Assembly (NCBI RefSeq): GCF_030817315.1 | Contig: NZ_JAUSZF010000001.1 | Coordinates: 2,402,501-2,466,500, forward strand | Source: Sphingomonas faeni | GTDB taxonomy: Bacteria > Pseudomonadota > Alphaproteobacteria > Sphingomonadales > Sphingomonadaceae | Length of the DNA: 64,000 bases | Reading direction: 5' to 3' | In this document: piece by piece, positions 1 through 7,581 of the stretch | Layout: each line of letters starts with the position of its first letter | Position numbering within the stretch: position 1 is the stretch's first letter | The notes under the pieces: generated by a model | The model's input: only the letters and a program-made list of their open reading frames with translations | Database searches by the model: none | Told to the model about the DNA's origin: nothing | Position numbers and translations under genes: made by a program

Positions 1-759
1 GCGAACGATAAGTCGCTGGCCTGGGGGATCGCCAAGAAGCTGTCCGAAGCGGGCGCCGAACTCGCGTTCAGCTACCAGGGCGAGACGATGGAAAAGCGCG
101 TCCGCCCGCTCGCCGAGCAGCTTGGCGTCGCGCGGCTGTTCGATTGCGACGTGTCGGACATGGGCGCGCTCGACGCGACCTTCGACAAGCTGGCGGAAGA
201 ATGGCCGACGATCGACTTCGTCGTCCACGCGATCGGCTTTTCGGACAAGAACGAGCTGCGCGGGCGGTTCGTCGATACCAGCCTCGACAACTTCCTGATG
301 ACGATGAACATCTCGGTATATTCGTTCGTCGCGGTGGCGCAGCGCGCGGCCAAGATGATGACCGAGGGCGGCGCGATGCTGACGCTCAGCTATTACGGCG
401 CCGAAAAGGTCATCCCGCATTACAACGTGATGGGCGTGGCGAAGGCTGCGCTCGAGACCAGCGTGCAGTACTTGGCGGTCGACCTGGGCCGCGACAACAT
501 CCGCGTGAATGCAATCTCGGCAGGTCCGATCAAGACGCTGGCCGCCAGCGGCATCGGCGATTTTCGCCTGATCCTGAAGTGGAACGAGTTGAACTCGCCG
601 CTGAAGCGTAACGTGACGATCGACGACGTCGGCGGCGCGGGGCTGTACCTGCTGAGCGACCTCGCTTCTGGGGTCACGGGCGAGACGCACCACGTCGACG
701 CCGGCTACAACGTGATCGGCATGAAAGCCGAAGACGCCCCCGATATCGCACTGGCCTAA
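1..759 (+). CDS. fabI: Enoyl-[acyl-carrier-protein] reductase (NADH), 5' partial
   Basis: Last step of each fatty-acid elongation cycle: NADH-dependent reduction of trans-2-enoyl-ACP in the cytosol. The frame is open from base 1, so the N-terminus with the first glycine motif lies outside the window. The visible start (NDKSLAWGIAKKLSEAGAEL) matches the FabI family after its glycine-rich loop. The SDR catalytic pair is in YNVMGVAKAALE, with Tyr at fragment residue 141 and Lys at 148. The C-terminal half carries the usual GPIKTLAASGI substrate-loop segment and the V-D-A-G-Y-N end. The stop codon is followed directly by a palindromic repeat and the DUF559 cassette. Identification is firm; only the first part is missing. 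Confidence 0.96.
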   Translation, partial: ANDKSLAWGIAKKLSEAGAELAFSYQGETMEKRVRPLAEQLGVARLFDCDVSDMGALDATFDKLAEEWPTIDFVVHAIGFSDKNELRGRFVDTSLDNFLMTMNISVYSFVAVAQRAAKMMTEGGAMLTLSYYGAEKVIPHYNVMGVAKAALETSVQYLAVDLGRDNIRVNAISAGPIKTLAASGIGDFRLILKWNELNSPLKRNVTIDDVGGAGLYLLSDLASGVTGETHHVDAGYNVIGMKAEDAPDIALA

Positions 760-816
760 CCCCTCTCCCCCTCCGGGGAGAGGGAGGGGCCCATGCAAAG
801 CATGGGAGGGTGAGGG
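760..816. repeat. Family 1 palindromic repeat, left end of DUF559 cassette
   Basis: Two consecutive hairpins: CCCTCTCCCC / GGGGAGAGGG, then CCCATGC-AAA-GCATGGG, followed by AGGGTGAGGG. It begins one base after the fabI stop and ends one base before the ATG of the DUF559 gene. The reverse complement of this unit reappears at 1171-1230. The purine-rich end GAGGGA is the only Shine-Dalgarno-like sequence for the DUF559 start. Confidence 0.9.
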
Positions 817-817
817 A

Positions 818-1234
818 ATGAAACGGCCACCCGGCAACGCCCCGCGCGATCGTCAACGCGGTGCGCGCAAGATGTCATCCGAACCCGAATACCGGCTATG
901 GCAAGTCCTGCGCAACCGTCAGGTCTGCGGCCTGAAGTTTCGACGACAAGTATGGCTTGGCCCCTACATCGTTGATTTCCTCTGTGCCGAAGTCCGGTTG
1001 GTCATCGAGGTCGATGGCGACACGCACGCCTCACCCGAAGCACAGGACTATGACAAACGCCGAACCGCGCTAATAGAGACCGAAGGCTACCGGGTATGCC
1101 GCTTCGGGAACGATGACGTGATGACCAATATCGATGGCGTGGCTGCGACGATTGTTGCGGTCGCCAACGAACCCTCACCCTCCCACCGCGTTGCGGCGGG
1201 CCCCTCCCTCTCCCCCAAGGGGAGAGGGTTTTGA
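818..1234 (+). CDS. DUF559 (Vsr-like PD-(D/E)XK) endonuclease-domain protein, copy 1
   Basis: 138 residues. The core, about residues 20-115, is a DUF559 domain, which belongs to the very-short-patch-repair-like branch of the PD-(D/E)XK nuclease fold. Visible marks are a Glu in [21 protein letters not shown] with a candidate metal-binding Asp, and [11 protein letters not shown] supplying the E-x-D pair, then [11 protein letters not shown]. The gene lies exactly between two inverted family 1 repeats (760-816 and 1171-1230). The last ~20 residues ([10 protein letters not shown]...) are encoded by the downstream repeat, and the TGA overlaps the TTG start of aroC (TTGA). ATG 818 is chosen for its position after GAGGGA; an internal start at Met19 is possible. 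The biological role is unknown; nuclease activity is inferred from the fold. Confidence 0.85.
   Translation: MKRPPGNAPRDRQRGARKMSSEPEYRLWQVLRNRQVCGLKFRRQVWLGPYIVDFLCAEVRLVIEVDGDTHASPEAQDYDKRRTALIETEGYRVCRFGNDDVMTNIDGVAATIVAVANEPSPSHRVAAGPSLSPKGRGF
1171..1230. repeat. Family 1 palindromic repeat, right end of DUF559 cassette
   Basis: Reverse-complement copy of the 760-816 unit: CCCTCACCCTCCC, a second hairpin with an altered but still nearly complementary stem (ACCGC / GCGGCGGG instead of ATGC / GCATGGG), then CCCTCTCCCC-CAA-GGGGAGAGGG. The stem change on both sides suggests that hairpin shape rather than sequence is conserved. The terminal GGGGAGAGGG serves as the ribosome binding site of aroC. 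Confidence 0.9.
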
Positions 1235-2298
1235 GCTTCAACACGTTCGGGCGGCTGTTCCGCTTCACCACTTGGGGCGAGTCCCACGGTCCCGCTCTCG
1301 GTGCGGTCGTCGACGGGTGCCCGCCGGGCATCCCGCTGACCGAAGCCGACATCCAGCCCTGGCTCGACAAGCGTCGCCCCGGCACGTCCCGCTTCACCAC
1401 GCAGCGACGCGAGCCCGATACCGTCCGCATTCTCTCGGGCGTGTTCGAAGGCCGCACCACCGGCACGCCGATCAGCCTGATGATCGAGAATGTCGACCAG
1501 CGCTCGAAGGACTATTCCGACGTCGCCAAGGCGTATCGCCCCGGCCATGCCGACTATGCCTATGATGCGAAATACGGCTTCCGCGATTTCCGCGGCGGTG
1601 GACGCTCTTCCGCGCGCGAGACTGCGGCACGCGTAGCAGCCGGCGCGGTCGCACGCCTCGTCGTCCCGCAGGTCCGTGTCCGCGCGTGGGTCGAGGCGAT
1701 CGGCGGCGACTCGATCGATCCGGCGAACTTCGACGATGCGCAGATCGATCAGAACCCGTTCTTCTGCCCCGATGCCGACGCCGCGGTCCGCTGGGAGGCC
1801 CTGATCGACGCCGCGCGGAAGTCCGGCTCGTCGCTCGGCGCGGTGATCGCATGTGAGGCGACCGGTGTCCCCGCCGGCTGGGGCGCGCCGCTCTACGCCA
1901 AGCTCGATTCCGAACTCGCCTCCGCGTGCATGAGCATAAACGCGGTCAAGGGGATCGAGATCGGCGACGGGTTCGCCGCCGCCGCTCTGTCGGGCGAAGC
2001 GAACGCCGATCCGATGCGCCCAGGCGTCGATGGTCCCGAATTCCTCGCCAACCATGCTGGCGGAATCGCCGGCGGGATCGCGACCGGCCAGCCGATCCGG
2101 CTGCGCGTCGCGTTCAAGCCGACCAGTTCGATCCTCACCCCGGTCGAGACGATCAGCCCAACCGGCGAGGCCGCTACGATCGCCACAAAGGGGCGTCACG
2201 ACCCGTGTGTCGGCATCCGCGGAGTCCCCGTCGTAGAGGCGATGGTCGCCCTCGTTCTCGCCGACCAGGCGTTGTTGCATAGGGGTCAGTGCGGCTGA
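1231..2298 (+). CDS. aroC: Chorismate synthase
   Basis: Converts 5-enolpyruvylshikimate-3-phosphate to chorismate (reduced FMN cofactor), the last step of the shikimate pathway. 355 residues, normal length for the family. Signature features: TTWGESHG with the active-site His at residue 19, [11 protein letters not shown] at 121-131, and the C-terminal RHDPCVG block. The start is an unusual TTG at 1231; family homologues begin with the same MSFNTFG sequence, so the position is well supported. The Shine-Dalgarno GGGGAGAGGG belongs to the repeat at 1171-1230, and the codon overlaps the stop of the DUF559 gene (TTGA), so translation may be coupled to it. Confidence 0.97.
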   Translation: MSFNTFGRLFRFTTWGESHGPALGAVVDGCPPGIPLTEADIQPWLDKRRPGTSRFTTQRREPDTVRILSGVFEGRTTGTPISLMIENVDQRSKDYSDVAKAYRPGHADYAYDAKYGFRDFRGGGRSSARETAARVAAGAVARLVVPQVRVRAWVEAIGGDSIDPANFDDAQIDQNPFFCPDADAAVRWEALIDAARKSGSSLGAVIACEATGVPAGWGAPLYAKLDSELASACMSINAVKGIEIGDGFAAAALSGEANADPMRPGVDGPEFLANHAGGIAGGIATGQPIRLRVAFKPTSSILTPVETISPTGEAATIATKGRHDPCVGIRGVPVVEAMVALVLADQALLHRGQCG

Positions 2299-2302
2299 CG
2301 AC

Positions 2303-2327
2303 GGAACATATGAAGGACTGAAGCGCT
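2303..2327 (+). promoter_or_regulatory. Weak candidate EcfG-type promoter
   Basis: GGAAC at 2303-2307 followed after 16 bases by CGCT, one mismatch from the -10 consensus CGTT of the alphaproteobacterial general stress sigma factor. It lies about 27 bases upstream of the ATG of the Gly/Thr/Met repeat protein, a plausible position. The -10 mismatch makes this tentative. Confidence 0.35.
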
Positions 2328-2354
2328 TTGTCTTCAATAACATAGGAGAGCGAA

Positions 2355-2873
2355 ATGCGTATTCTTACTTCGATCGCAGCAGCAGCCCTTATCATTCCGG
2401 GCATGGCAATGGCACAGACGACCGGCGGTACCGGTGGCTCGATGGGCGGCACTACGGGTGGCACCATGAGCGGCGGTTCGACCATGGGCGGCACGACCGG
2501 CGGCATGTCGACCGGCACGATGGACCAGGCGAATCCTTCGACGACCACACAGTCGACCACGACGACGCGCACGCAGCGTGGCACCAAGGCACGTGACCGT
2601 ACGCGTGGCACGACTTCGGGTACGACGTCGGGCACCATGAGTGGCACGACAGGCGATACCGGTACGACGGGCAGCACGATGTCGGGCACGACCGGCAGCA
2701 CGATGGGTGCCGACACGATGGGCGGCACCACGGGTACCACGACCGGGACGATGGGTGGCACTACGGGCGGAACGATGGGCGGCACCACCGGTGGTACCAT
2801 GGGTGGGACGACCGCCGGCGGGACCATGGGTTCGACCACGGGCGGAGCGACCGGCACCACCCCGCCGCGCTGA
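2355..2873 (+). CDS. Secreted low-complexity Gly/Thr/Met repeat protein
   Basis: 172 residues with a clear Sec signal peptide (MRILTSIAAAALIIPGMAMA, probable cleavage after AMA-Q). The mature part is almost entirely Gly, Thr, Met and Ser in degenerate TTGGTMGG-like repeats, interrupted around residues 62-80 by a basic stretch (TRTQRGTKARDRTRG). No known domain is recognised. An ATG preceded by AGGAGAG fixes the start, and a strong terminator follows. The reading is real rather than a composition artefact because of the signal peptide, Shine-Dalgarno and terminator. Likely exported to the periplasm or cell surface; function unknown. A possible stress promoter lies just upstream. Confidence 0.75.
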   Translation: MRILTSIAAAALIIPGMAMAQTTGGTGGSMGGTTGGTMSGGSTMGGTTGGMSTGTMDQANPSTTTQSTTTTRTQRGTKARDRTRGTTSGTTSGTMSGTTGDTGTTGSTMSGTTGSTMGADTMGGTTGTTTGTMGGTTGGTMGGTTGGTMGGTTAGGTMGSTTGGATGTTPPR

Positions 2874-2893
2874 TCCTACCCCTTTCGACTGAT

Positions 2894-2926
2894 AAAAGCC
2901 GGGCGAGCGATCGCCCGGCTTTTTTG
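2894..2926 (+). terminator. Rho-independent terminator
   Basis: Perfect 9-bp stem GCCGGGCGA / TCGCCCGGC with GCGA loop, preceded by AAAA and followed by TTTTTT. It ends the repeat-protein gene and, being symmetrical with A and T tracts on both sides, can also act on the convergent purA transcript. Confidence 0.92.
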
Positions 2927-2940
2927 TGTCGGCGTGGGTC

Positions 2941-4230
2941 TCAGTCAGAGAAGGGATCGCGGACGAGGATCGTATCGGCACGCTGCGGGCTGGTCGAGAC
3001 CAACGTAACCGGACAGCGGATCAGCTCTTCGATGCGGCGAATATACTTGATCGCCTGCGCGGGCAGGTCGGCCCAGCTGCGCGCACCGGCGGTCGTCTCC
3101 TGCCAGCCTTCCATCGTCTCGTAGATCGGCTCGACCAGCGCCTGGTCAGCCGCGTGCGCGGGAAAATAATCGAGCGTCTCGCCGCGCAGCTTGTAGCCGG
3201 TACAGATCGAAACGGTCTCGAACCCGTCGAGCACGTCGATCTTGGTCAACGCGATCCCGGTGATGCCACCGACCGCCGCCGCCTGACGCACCAAAACCGC
3301 GTCGAACCAACCACAGCGGCGCTTCCGTCCCGTGACGGTGCCGAACTCATGGCCGCGAACGCCAAGCCGCTCGCCGGTCTCGTTCTCCAGCTCGGTCGGG
3401 AACGGCCCCGAACCGACGCGCGTCGTATAAGCCTTGGCGATACCAAGCACGAAGCCGACCGCGGATGGCCCGAGGCCCGACCCGCCGGCCGCTGCGCCTG
3501 CGATGGTGTTCGACGAGGTGACGAACGGATAGGTGCCGTGATCGACGTCGAGCAGCACGCCCTGCGCGCCCTCGAACAGGATCCGCTTGCCGGCCGAGCG
3601 CGCGGCATTGAGGTCGCGCCAGACGGGCTTGGCGAACGGGAGGACGAAACCAGCGATCTCGCGGAGTTCGGCGATCAGGCGCTCGCGATCGATCGGCGGT
3701 TCGCCGAACCCAGCGCGGAGTGCGTCGTGATGCGCGGTGAGGCGATCGAGCTGCGGGCCGAGATCGTCGAGATGCGCGAGATCGCAGACGCGGATCGCAC
3801 GGCGACCGACCTTGTCCTCATACGCAGGCCCGATGCCGCGACGCGTGGTGCCGATCTTGCCGGCGCCGCTGGCGTCCTCGCGCAGACCATCGAGATCGCG
3901 GTGGAACGGCAGGATCAACGCGCAGGTATCGGCGATCCGCAGCGTTTCCGGCGTCGCGGTGACGCCTTGCGCGCCAAGCCGGGCGATCTCGTCCTTCAGC
4001 GCCCAGGGATCGAGCACCACGCCGTTGCCGATGAACGACGGCGTGCCGCGCACGATGCCGGACGGCAGCAGCGACAATTTATAGACGTTTTCGCCGACGA
4101 CCAAAGTGTGGCCGGCGTTATGCCCGCCCTGGAACCGCACGACCATGTCGGCACGCTCGGCGAGCCAGTCGACGATCTTGCCCTTGCCTTCGTCGCCCCA
4201 TTGCGCGCCGATGACTGCTACGTTGGCCAA
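2941..4230 (-). CDS. purA: Adenylosuccinate synthase
   Basis: GTP-dependent condensation of IMP and aspartate to adenylosuccinate, first committed step of AMP synthesis in the cytosol. 429 residues, typical. The P-loop-like GDEGKGK at residues 12-18 contains the catalytic Asp, and GGHNAGHT around 36-42 contains the catalytic His. [13 protein letters not shown] and the C-terminal SxSPxR-type segment (VSTSPQR) for GTP binding are present. The gene is downstream of hisZ on the same strand with a 30-base gap, so they are probably cotranscribed. Confidence 0.98.
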   Translation of the reverse strand: MANVAVIGAQWGDEGKGKIVDWLAERADMVVRFQGGHNAGHTLVVGENVYKLSLLPSGIVRGTPSFIGNGVVLDPWALKDEIARLGAQGVTATPETLRIADTCALILPFHRDLDGLREDASGAGKIGTTRRGIGPAYEDKVGRRAIRVCDLAHLDDLGPQLDRLTAHHDALRAGFGEPPIDRERLIAELREIAGFVLPFAKPVWRDLNAARSAGKRILFEGAQGVLLDVDHGTYPFVTSSNTIAGAAAGGSGLGPSAVGFVLGIAKAYTTRVGSGPFPTELENETGERLGVRGHEFGTVTGRKRRCGWFDAVLVRQAAAVGGITGIALTKIDVLDGFETVSICTGYKLRGETLDYFPAHAADQALVEPIYETMEGWQETTAGARSWADLPAQAIKYIRRIEELIRCPVTLVSTSPQRADTILVRDPFSD

Positions 4231-4260
4231 ACTCTATCTCCTGAGGATTACGCGCAGCGC

Positions 4261-5361
4261 CTACAGCGCGCGGGGCTCGCCTGCTACCCATAGATGGGTG
4301 CAGACTTGTGCTTCGGGGGTGTCGCCGGCTTCGAGTGCCGCAACGGTGACCCAGCCTTGCGCGCGCATTTGGGCGCCTTCGGTGGCGGGGGTGCCGAACG
4401 GGAGGAAGAGGCGGCGGCGATCGACGGTGGCGACTCGCTCGACGAGTGCATCGGCGAACAGCGAAAAGCCCGTCGCGGCTTCCTCGGCGCCGTTCTCGTG
4501 AACGACGGTGTAGGTGCCACCCCGCCCCACTTCACGCGCGCTGCCGTCGGCGAAGAGCGAGAAGCCGAGCCAGCTCTGGTATTCGAAGCCGTGCCGCTCA
4601 GTCGGGTCGAGCGTGAGCGCCACGCGCCCGTCGAGCGCCGCGGCAATCCGCGCGAGACCATCGAGGCGCGACGCCAGCGCACCAGTCGTGTCGAAGGCCC
4701 GGAGGCGGTCCATCGCTTGGTCGAACGGCCCGGCGGCTTCGATCAGCGGGAGGTAGGCTGGCGCGAGTGCGGCTACGGCGCCTGCATCCTTCGCGTCGAG
4801 ACGATCGCGCAAGGTGGCAATCTGCTCGGGCGCCACGGGGAGCGGCCCAGCGGCGAGCGTCGACACCAGATCGGGCAGCGTGAAGTCGATCGAGGCGCCG
4901 GTGACGTCCGCGGCGGCGATCATGTCGACCGCGACAGCGACGAGTTCCTGGGCTGCGGCAACCGAGTCGAGGCCGATCAGCTCGCACCCGATCTGCCGGG
5001 TCTCACGGGCGGGCGCGAGTTGCGAGGCGCGGAGTTTCAGCACGGAACCGGCGTAGCTGAGGCGGACCGGCCGCGGGTGATGACCCATGCGCGTGGCCGC
5101 GATCCGCGCTACCTGCGCGGTGATGTCGGGCCGGATCGCGAGCGTGCGCTGCGACACCGGATCGACAAAGCGCACCGCATCGTGGAGTCCACCTGCCTTC
5201 AGCCGCATCTCGAGCCCGTCGGCAAATTCGGCGAGCGGTGGATCGACGCGCTCGTAGCCGTGCAGCCGCGCAGCTTCGAGCACGCGAGCTTCTAGCGCCG
5301 CGGCCGAATCGGCGAACGGGGGGAGGCGATCTCGGAAACCTTCGGGGAGGAGTGCGGTCAC
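4261..5361 (-). CDS. hisZ: ATP phosphoribosyltransferase regulatory subunit
   Basis: HisRS-like subunit that, with short-form HisG, makes the first enzyme of histidine biosynthesis. 366 residues from a GTG start at 5361. The class II synthetase core is visible: ALRPDIT-type motif (LAIRPDIT, ~74-81), VRLSYAGSVLKLR (~99-111), and CELIG near 126-130, without the anticodon-binding domain of true HisRS. hisG is not adjacent. The GTG overlaps the stop of the upstream DUF559 gene by four bases (GTGA), so translation is probably coupled. An open frame extends upstream to 5475 but only within the DUF559 gene. Confidence 0.9.
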   Translation of the reverse strand: MTALLPEGFRDRLPPFADSAAALEARVLEAARLHGYERVDPPLAEFADGLEMRLKAGGLHDAVRFVDPVSQRTLAIRPDITAQVARIAATRMGHHPRPVRLSYAGSVLKLRASQLAPARETRQIGCELIGLDSVAAAQELVAVAVDMIAAADVTGASIDFTLPDLVSTLAAGPLPVAPEQIATLRDRLDAKDAGAVAALAPAYLPLIEAAGPFDQAMDRLRAFDTTGALASRLDGLARIAAALDGRVALTLDPTERHGFEYQSWLGFSLFADGSAREVGRGGTYTVVHENGAEEAATGFSLFADALVERVATVDRRRLFLPFGTPATEGAQMRAQGWVTVAALEAGDTPEAQVCTHLWVAGEPRAL

Positions 5362-5711
5362 TGCGCATGCTCCGCAGAGAGGGCTGCCGATATGACGCAC
5401 CAAACCCCGTCCATCCCGGACATGATGTCGGCGTTGCTGAACCGTATCACGCGATATCCCTGTCTTTGCAGCCAATCCGTTCGGCTTTCGTCGCGCGCTT
5501 GGTCAACATGCGTATCGCCGTCAACCTCGATGATCAGTTTGGCGTCGCGCGCGGCGAAGTCGGCGATGTAGGCGCCGATGACGAACTGGCGGGTGAATTT
5601 GGTGTTGGCGATCTGACGGTCGCGGAGATGGCGCCAGAGCTTAGCCTCGCCGGGGGTGGGCTCGCGCCGCATTCGCTTGGCACGGTCCAAGAGTAGGTCG
5701 TCGACCTTCAC
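5358..5711 (-). CDS. DUF559 (Vsr-like PD-(D/E)XK) endonuclease-domain protein, copy 2
   Basis: 117 residues from a GTG at 5711; the frame is open further upstream, but only through the repeat. Same family as the gene at 818-1234: GEAKLWRHLRDRQ (Glu of motif I), [31 protein letters not shown] with candidate metal ligands in ADF and E-x-D are read from the translation, followed by YRVIRFSNADI. The Shine-Dalgarno GGAGAGGGAG is the end of the adjacent family 1 repeat. The stop overlaps the GTG start of hisZ. The gene thus links a repeat to a housekeeping operon exactly as copy 1 does, but no repeat lies at its 3' end. Function unknown; nuclease activity is inferred. Confidence 0.85.
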   Translation of the reverse strand: MKVDDLLLDRAKRMRREPTPGEAKLWRHLRDRQIANTKFTRQFVIGAYIADFAARDAKLIIEVDGDTHVDQARDESRTDWLQRQGYRVIRFSNADIMSGMDGVWCVISAALSAEHAQ

Positions 5712-5713
5712 TG

Positions 5714-5813
5714 CTCCCTCTCCCCTCCGGGGAGAGGGTCGGGGTGAGGGGCGCCGCAAGCGTTGTCCTCTCCAACTGCCCCTCACCCAACCCTCTCCCC
5801 AAGGGGAGAGGGA
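5714..5813. repeat. Family 1 inverted repeat pair upstream of DUF559 copy 2
   Basis: Two family 1 copies facing each other: 5714-5751 (CCCTCTCCCC-TCC-GGGGAGAGGG then TCGGGGTGAGGGG) and 5778-5813 (CCCCTCACCCAA then CCCTCTCCCC-AA-GGGGAGAGGG), separated by a 26-base spacer. The pair fills the gap between the serA stop and the start of DUF559 copy 2 and supplies the latter's Shine-Dalgarno sequence. Confidence 0.9.
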
Positions 5814-5819
5814 GTCTTG

Positions 5820-7397
5820 TCAGAAGTTGAGGCCCATTGCGGTCTTCACGCCTGGCAGCGCGCGGACCTTCGTCAAGAGGTCCGGCGTCACGGCTTCGTC
5901 GACCGAGAGGAGAAGCACTGCCTCGCCACCGGCCGAACGCCGCCCGAGATGGAACGTGCCGATATTCACCCCAGCCTCGCCAAGCGCCGTCCCAAGACGA
6001 CCGATGAACCCAGGCGCATCCTCGTTGACGACGTACAGCATCGGACCCGCCAAATCGGCCTCGATCTTGATCCCGAGCAGCTCGACCAGACGCGGCGCGG
6101 AATCGCCGAACAGCGTGCCGGCCACCGATCGCTCGCCATCCTCGGTCTTCACCGAAACGCGGAGCAGCGTGTGGTAGTCCGCCTCGCGCTCGGTGCGGAC
6201 TTCACGGACTTCCAGGCCACGCTCGCGCGCCAGCACCGGCGCGTTGACCATGTTGACGGTTGCGGTCTGGGTCTGGAGATAGCCGGCGAGCACCGCGCTC
6301 ACGATCGGCTTAGCGTTCAGCTCAGCCGCAGCGCCCTCGGTATGCACCGAAATCCGCGACACCGCACCAGTGGTCAGCTGGCCGACCAGCGAGCCGAGCT
6401 TCTCCGCCAGCGCCATGTACGGCTTCAACTTCGGCGCTTCCTCGGCCGACAGCGACGGCATGTTGAGCGCATTCGTAACGCCGCCCGACATCAGGAAATC
6501 GGCCATCTGCTCGGCGACCTGGATCGCGACGTTGACCTGCGCCTCGGTCGTCGACGCACCCAGATGCGGCGTGCTGACGAAGTTCGGCGTGTTGAACAAA
6601 GGCGACGCCTTGGCGGGTTCTTCCACGAACACGTCGAGCGCGGCGCCACCGACCTGCCCCGAGTCTAGCGCCGCCTTCAGCGCGACCTCGTCGATCAGGC
6701 CGCCGCGGGCGCAGTTGATGATCCGCACGCCCTTCTTGGTCTTGGCGAGCGCCTCGGCCGAGAGGATGTTGCGCGTCTGGTCGGTCAGCGGCGTGTGCAG
6801 CGTGATGAAGTCGGCGCGCGCGAGCAGGTCATCGAGCGTGACCTTCTCGACGCCGATCTCGATCGCGCGCTCGGGCGTCAGGAACGGATCGAACGCGACG
6901 ACCTTCATTTTCAGACCGCGCGCACGGTCGGCGACGATCGAACCGATATTGCCCGCGCCGATCAGGCCGAGCGTCTTCGACGTCAGCTCGACGCCCATGA
7001 AACGATTCTTCTCCCACTTGCCGGCCTGCGTGGAAGCGTCAGCTTCCGGGAGTTGCCGGGCAAGCGCGAACATCAGCGCGATCGCGTGCTCGGCGGTGGT
7101 GATCGAGTTGCCGAACGGGGTGTTCATCACGACCACGCCCTTTGCCGAGGCGGCGGGGATGTCGACGTTATCGACGCCGATCCCGGCGCGGCCGACGACC
7201 TTGAGGTTGGTCGCGTGCTCGAGGATTTCCTTGGTCACCTTGGTCGAGCTGCGGATCGCGAGGCCGTCATACTCGCCGATGATCGCGATCAGTTCGGCGG
7301 GCGTCTTGCCGGTGATCTCGTCGACCTCGACGCCGCGCTCGCGGAAAATCTGGGCGGCGCGGGGATCCATTTTGTCGGAGATGAGGACTTTTGGCAT
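5820..7397 (-). CDS. serA: D-3-phosphoglycerate dehydrogenase
   Basis: NAD-dependent oxidation of 3-phosphoglycerate to 3-phosphohydroxypyruvate, first step of serine synthesis. 525 residues, the long form with an intervening domain and a C-terminal ACT domain (about 455-525) for serine feedback. Nucleotide-binding GLIGAGNIGS lies at 144-153; substrate Arg in NCARGGLIDE (~235); catalytic His in TPHLGAST (~285). Start ATG at 7397 is preceded by AGAAGGAAA. It is downstream of serC on the same strand, with 184 bases of palindromic repeats between them. Confidence 0.97.
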   Translation of the reverse strand: MPKVLISDKMDPRAAQIFRERGVEVDEITGKTPAELIAIIGEYDGLAIRSSTKVTKEILEHATNLKVVGRAGIGVDNVDIPAASAKGVVVMNTPFGNSITTAEHAIALMFALARQLPEADASTQAGKWEKNRFMGVELTSKTLGLIGAGNIGSIVADRARGLKMKVVAFDPFLTPERAIEIGVEKVTLDDLLARADFITLHTPLTDQTRNILSAEALAKTKKGVRIINCARGGLIDEVALKAALDSGQVGGAALDVFVEEPAKASPLFNTPNFVSTPHLGASTTEAQVNVAIQVAEQMADFLMSGGVTNALNMPSLSAEEAPKLKPYMALAEKLGSLVGQLTTGAVSRISVHTEGAAAELNAKPIVSAVLAGYLQTQTATVNMVNAPVLARERGLEVREVRTEREADYHTLLRVSVKTEDGERSVAGTLFGDSAPRLVELLGIKIEADLAGPMLYVVNEDAPGFIGRLGTALGEAGVNIGTFHLGRRSAGGEAVLLLSVDEAVTPDLLTKVRALPGVKTAMGLNF

Positions 7398-7410
7398 GGG
7401 ATTTCCTTCT

Positions 7411-7574
7411 TCTCCCTCTCCCCTCCGGAGAGAGGGTCGGGGTGAGGGGTGGTACGGGGAGGTGGCGCTATCGCTCCCTCTCCCCGTCGGGGAGAGGGCT
7501 GGGGTGAGGGGCTGTTCCGGGCGGAGCGCTGCGTGGCAGCCCCTCACCCAACCCTCTCCCCGAGGGGGAGAGGA
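7411..7574. repeat. Cluster of three family 1 palindromic repeats
   Basis: Copies at 7411-7450, 7474-7513 (direct) and 7538-7574 (inverted) occupy the serC-serA gap. The last two form an inverted pair whose spacer (GTTCCGGGCG...TGGCAG) resembles the spacer of the pair at 10676-10781. Any serC-serA readthrough mRNA would carry three strong hairpins here, which could stabilise or separate the two messages. Confidence 0.9.
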
Positions 7575-7581
7575 CTTTAGA

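Noticed and set aside
760..1230. CRISPR or classical IS interpretation of the repeat-bounded unit
   Set aside because: There are only two repeat copies, inverted and hairpin-shaped, with no transposase fold and no regular spacers.
2174..2860. Minus-strand Pro/Val-rich open frame opposite the Gly/Thr/Met repeat gene
   Set aside because: It mirrors the low-complexity plus-strand repeats, has no binding site or signal, and overlaps aroC.
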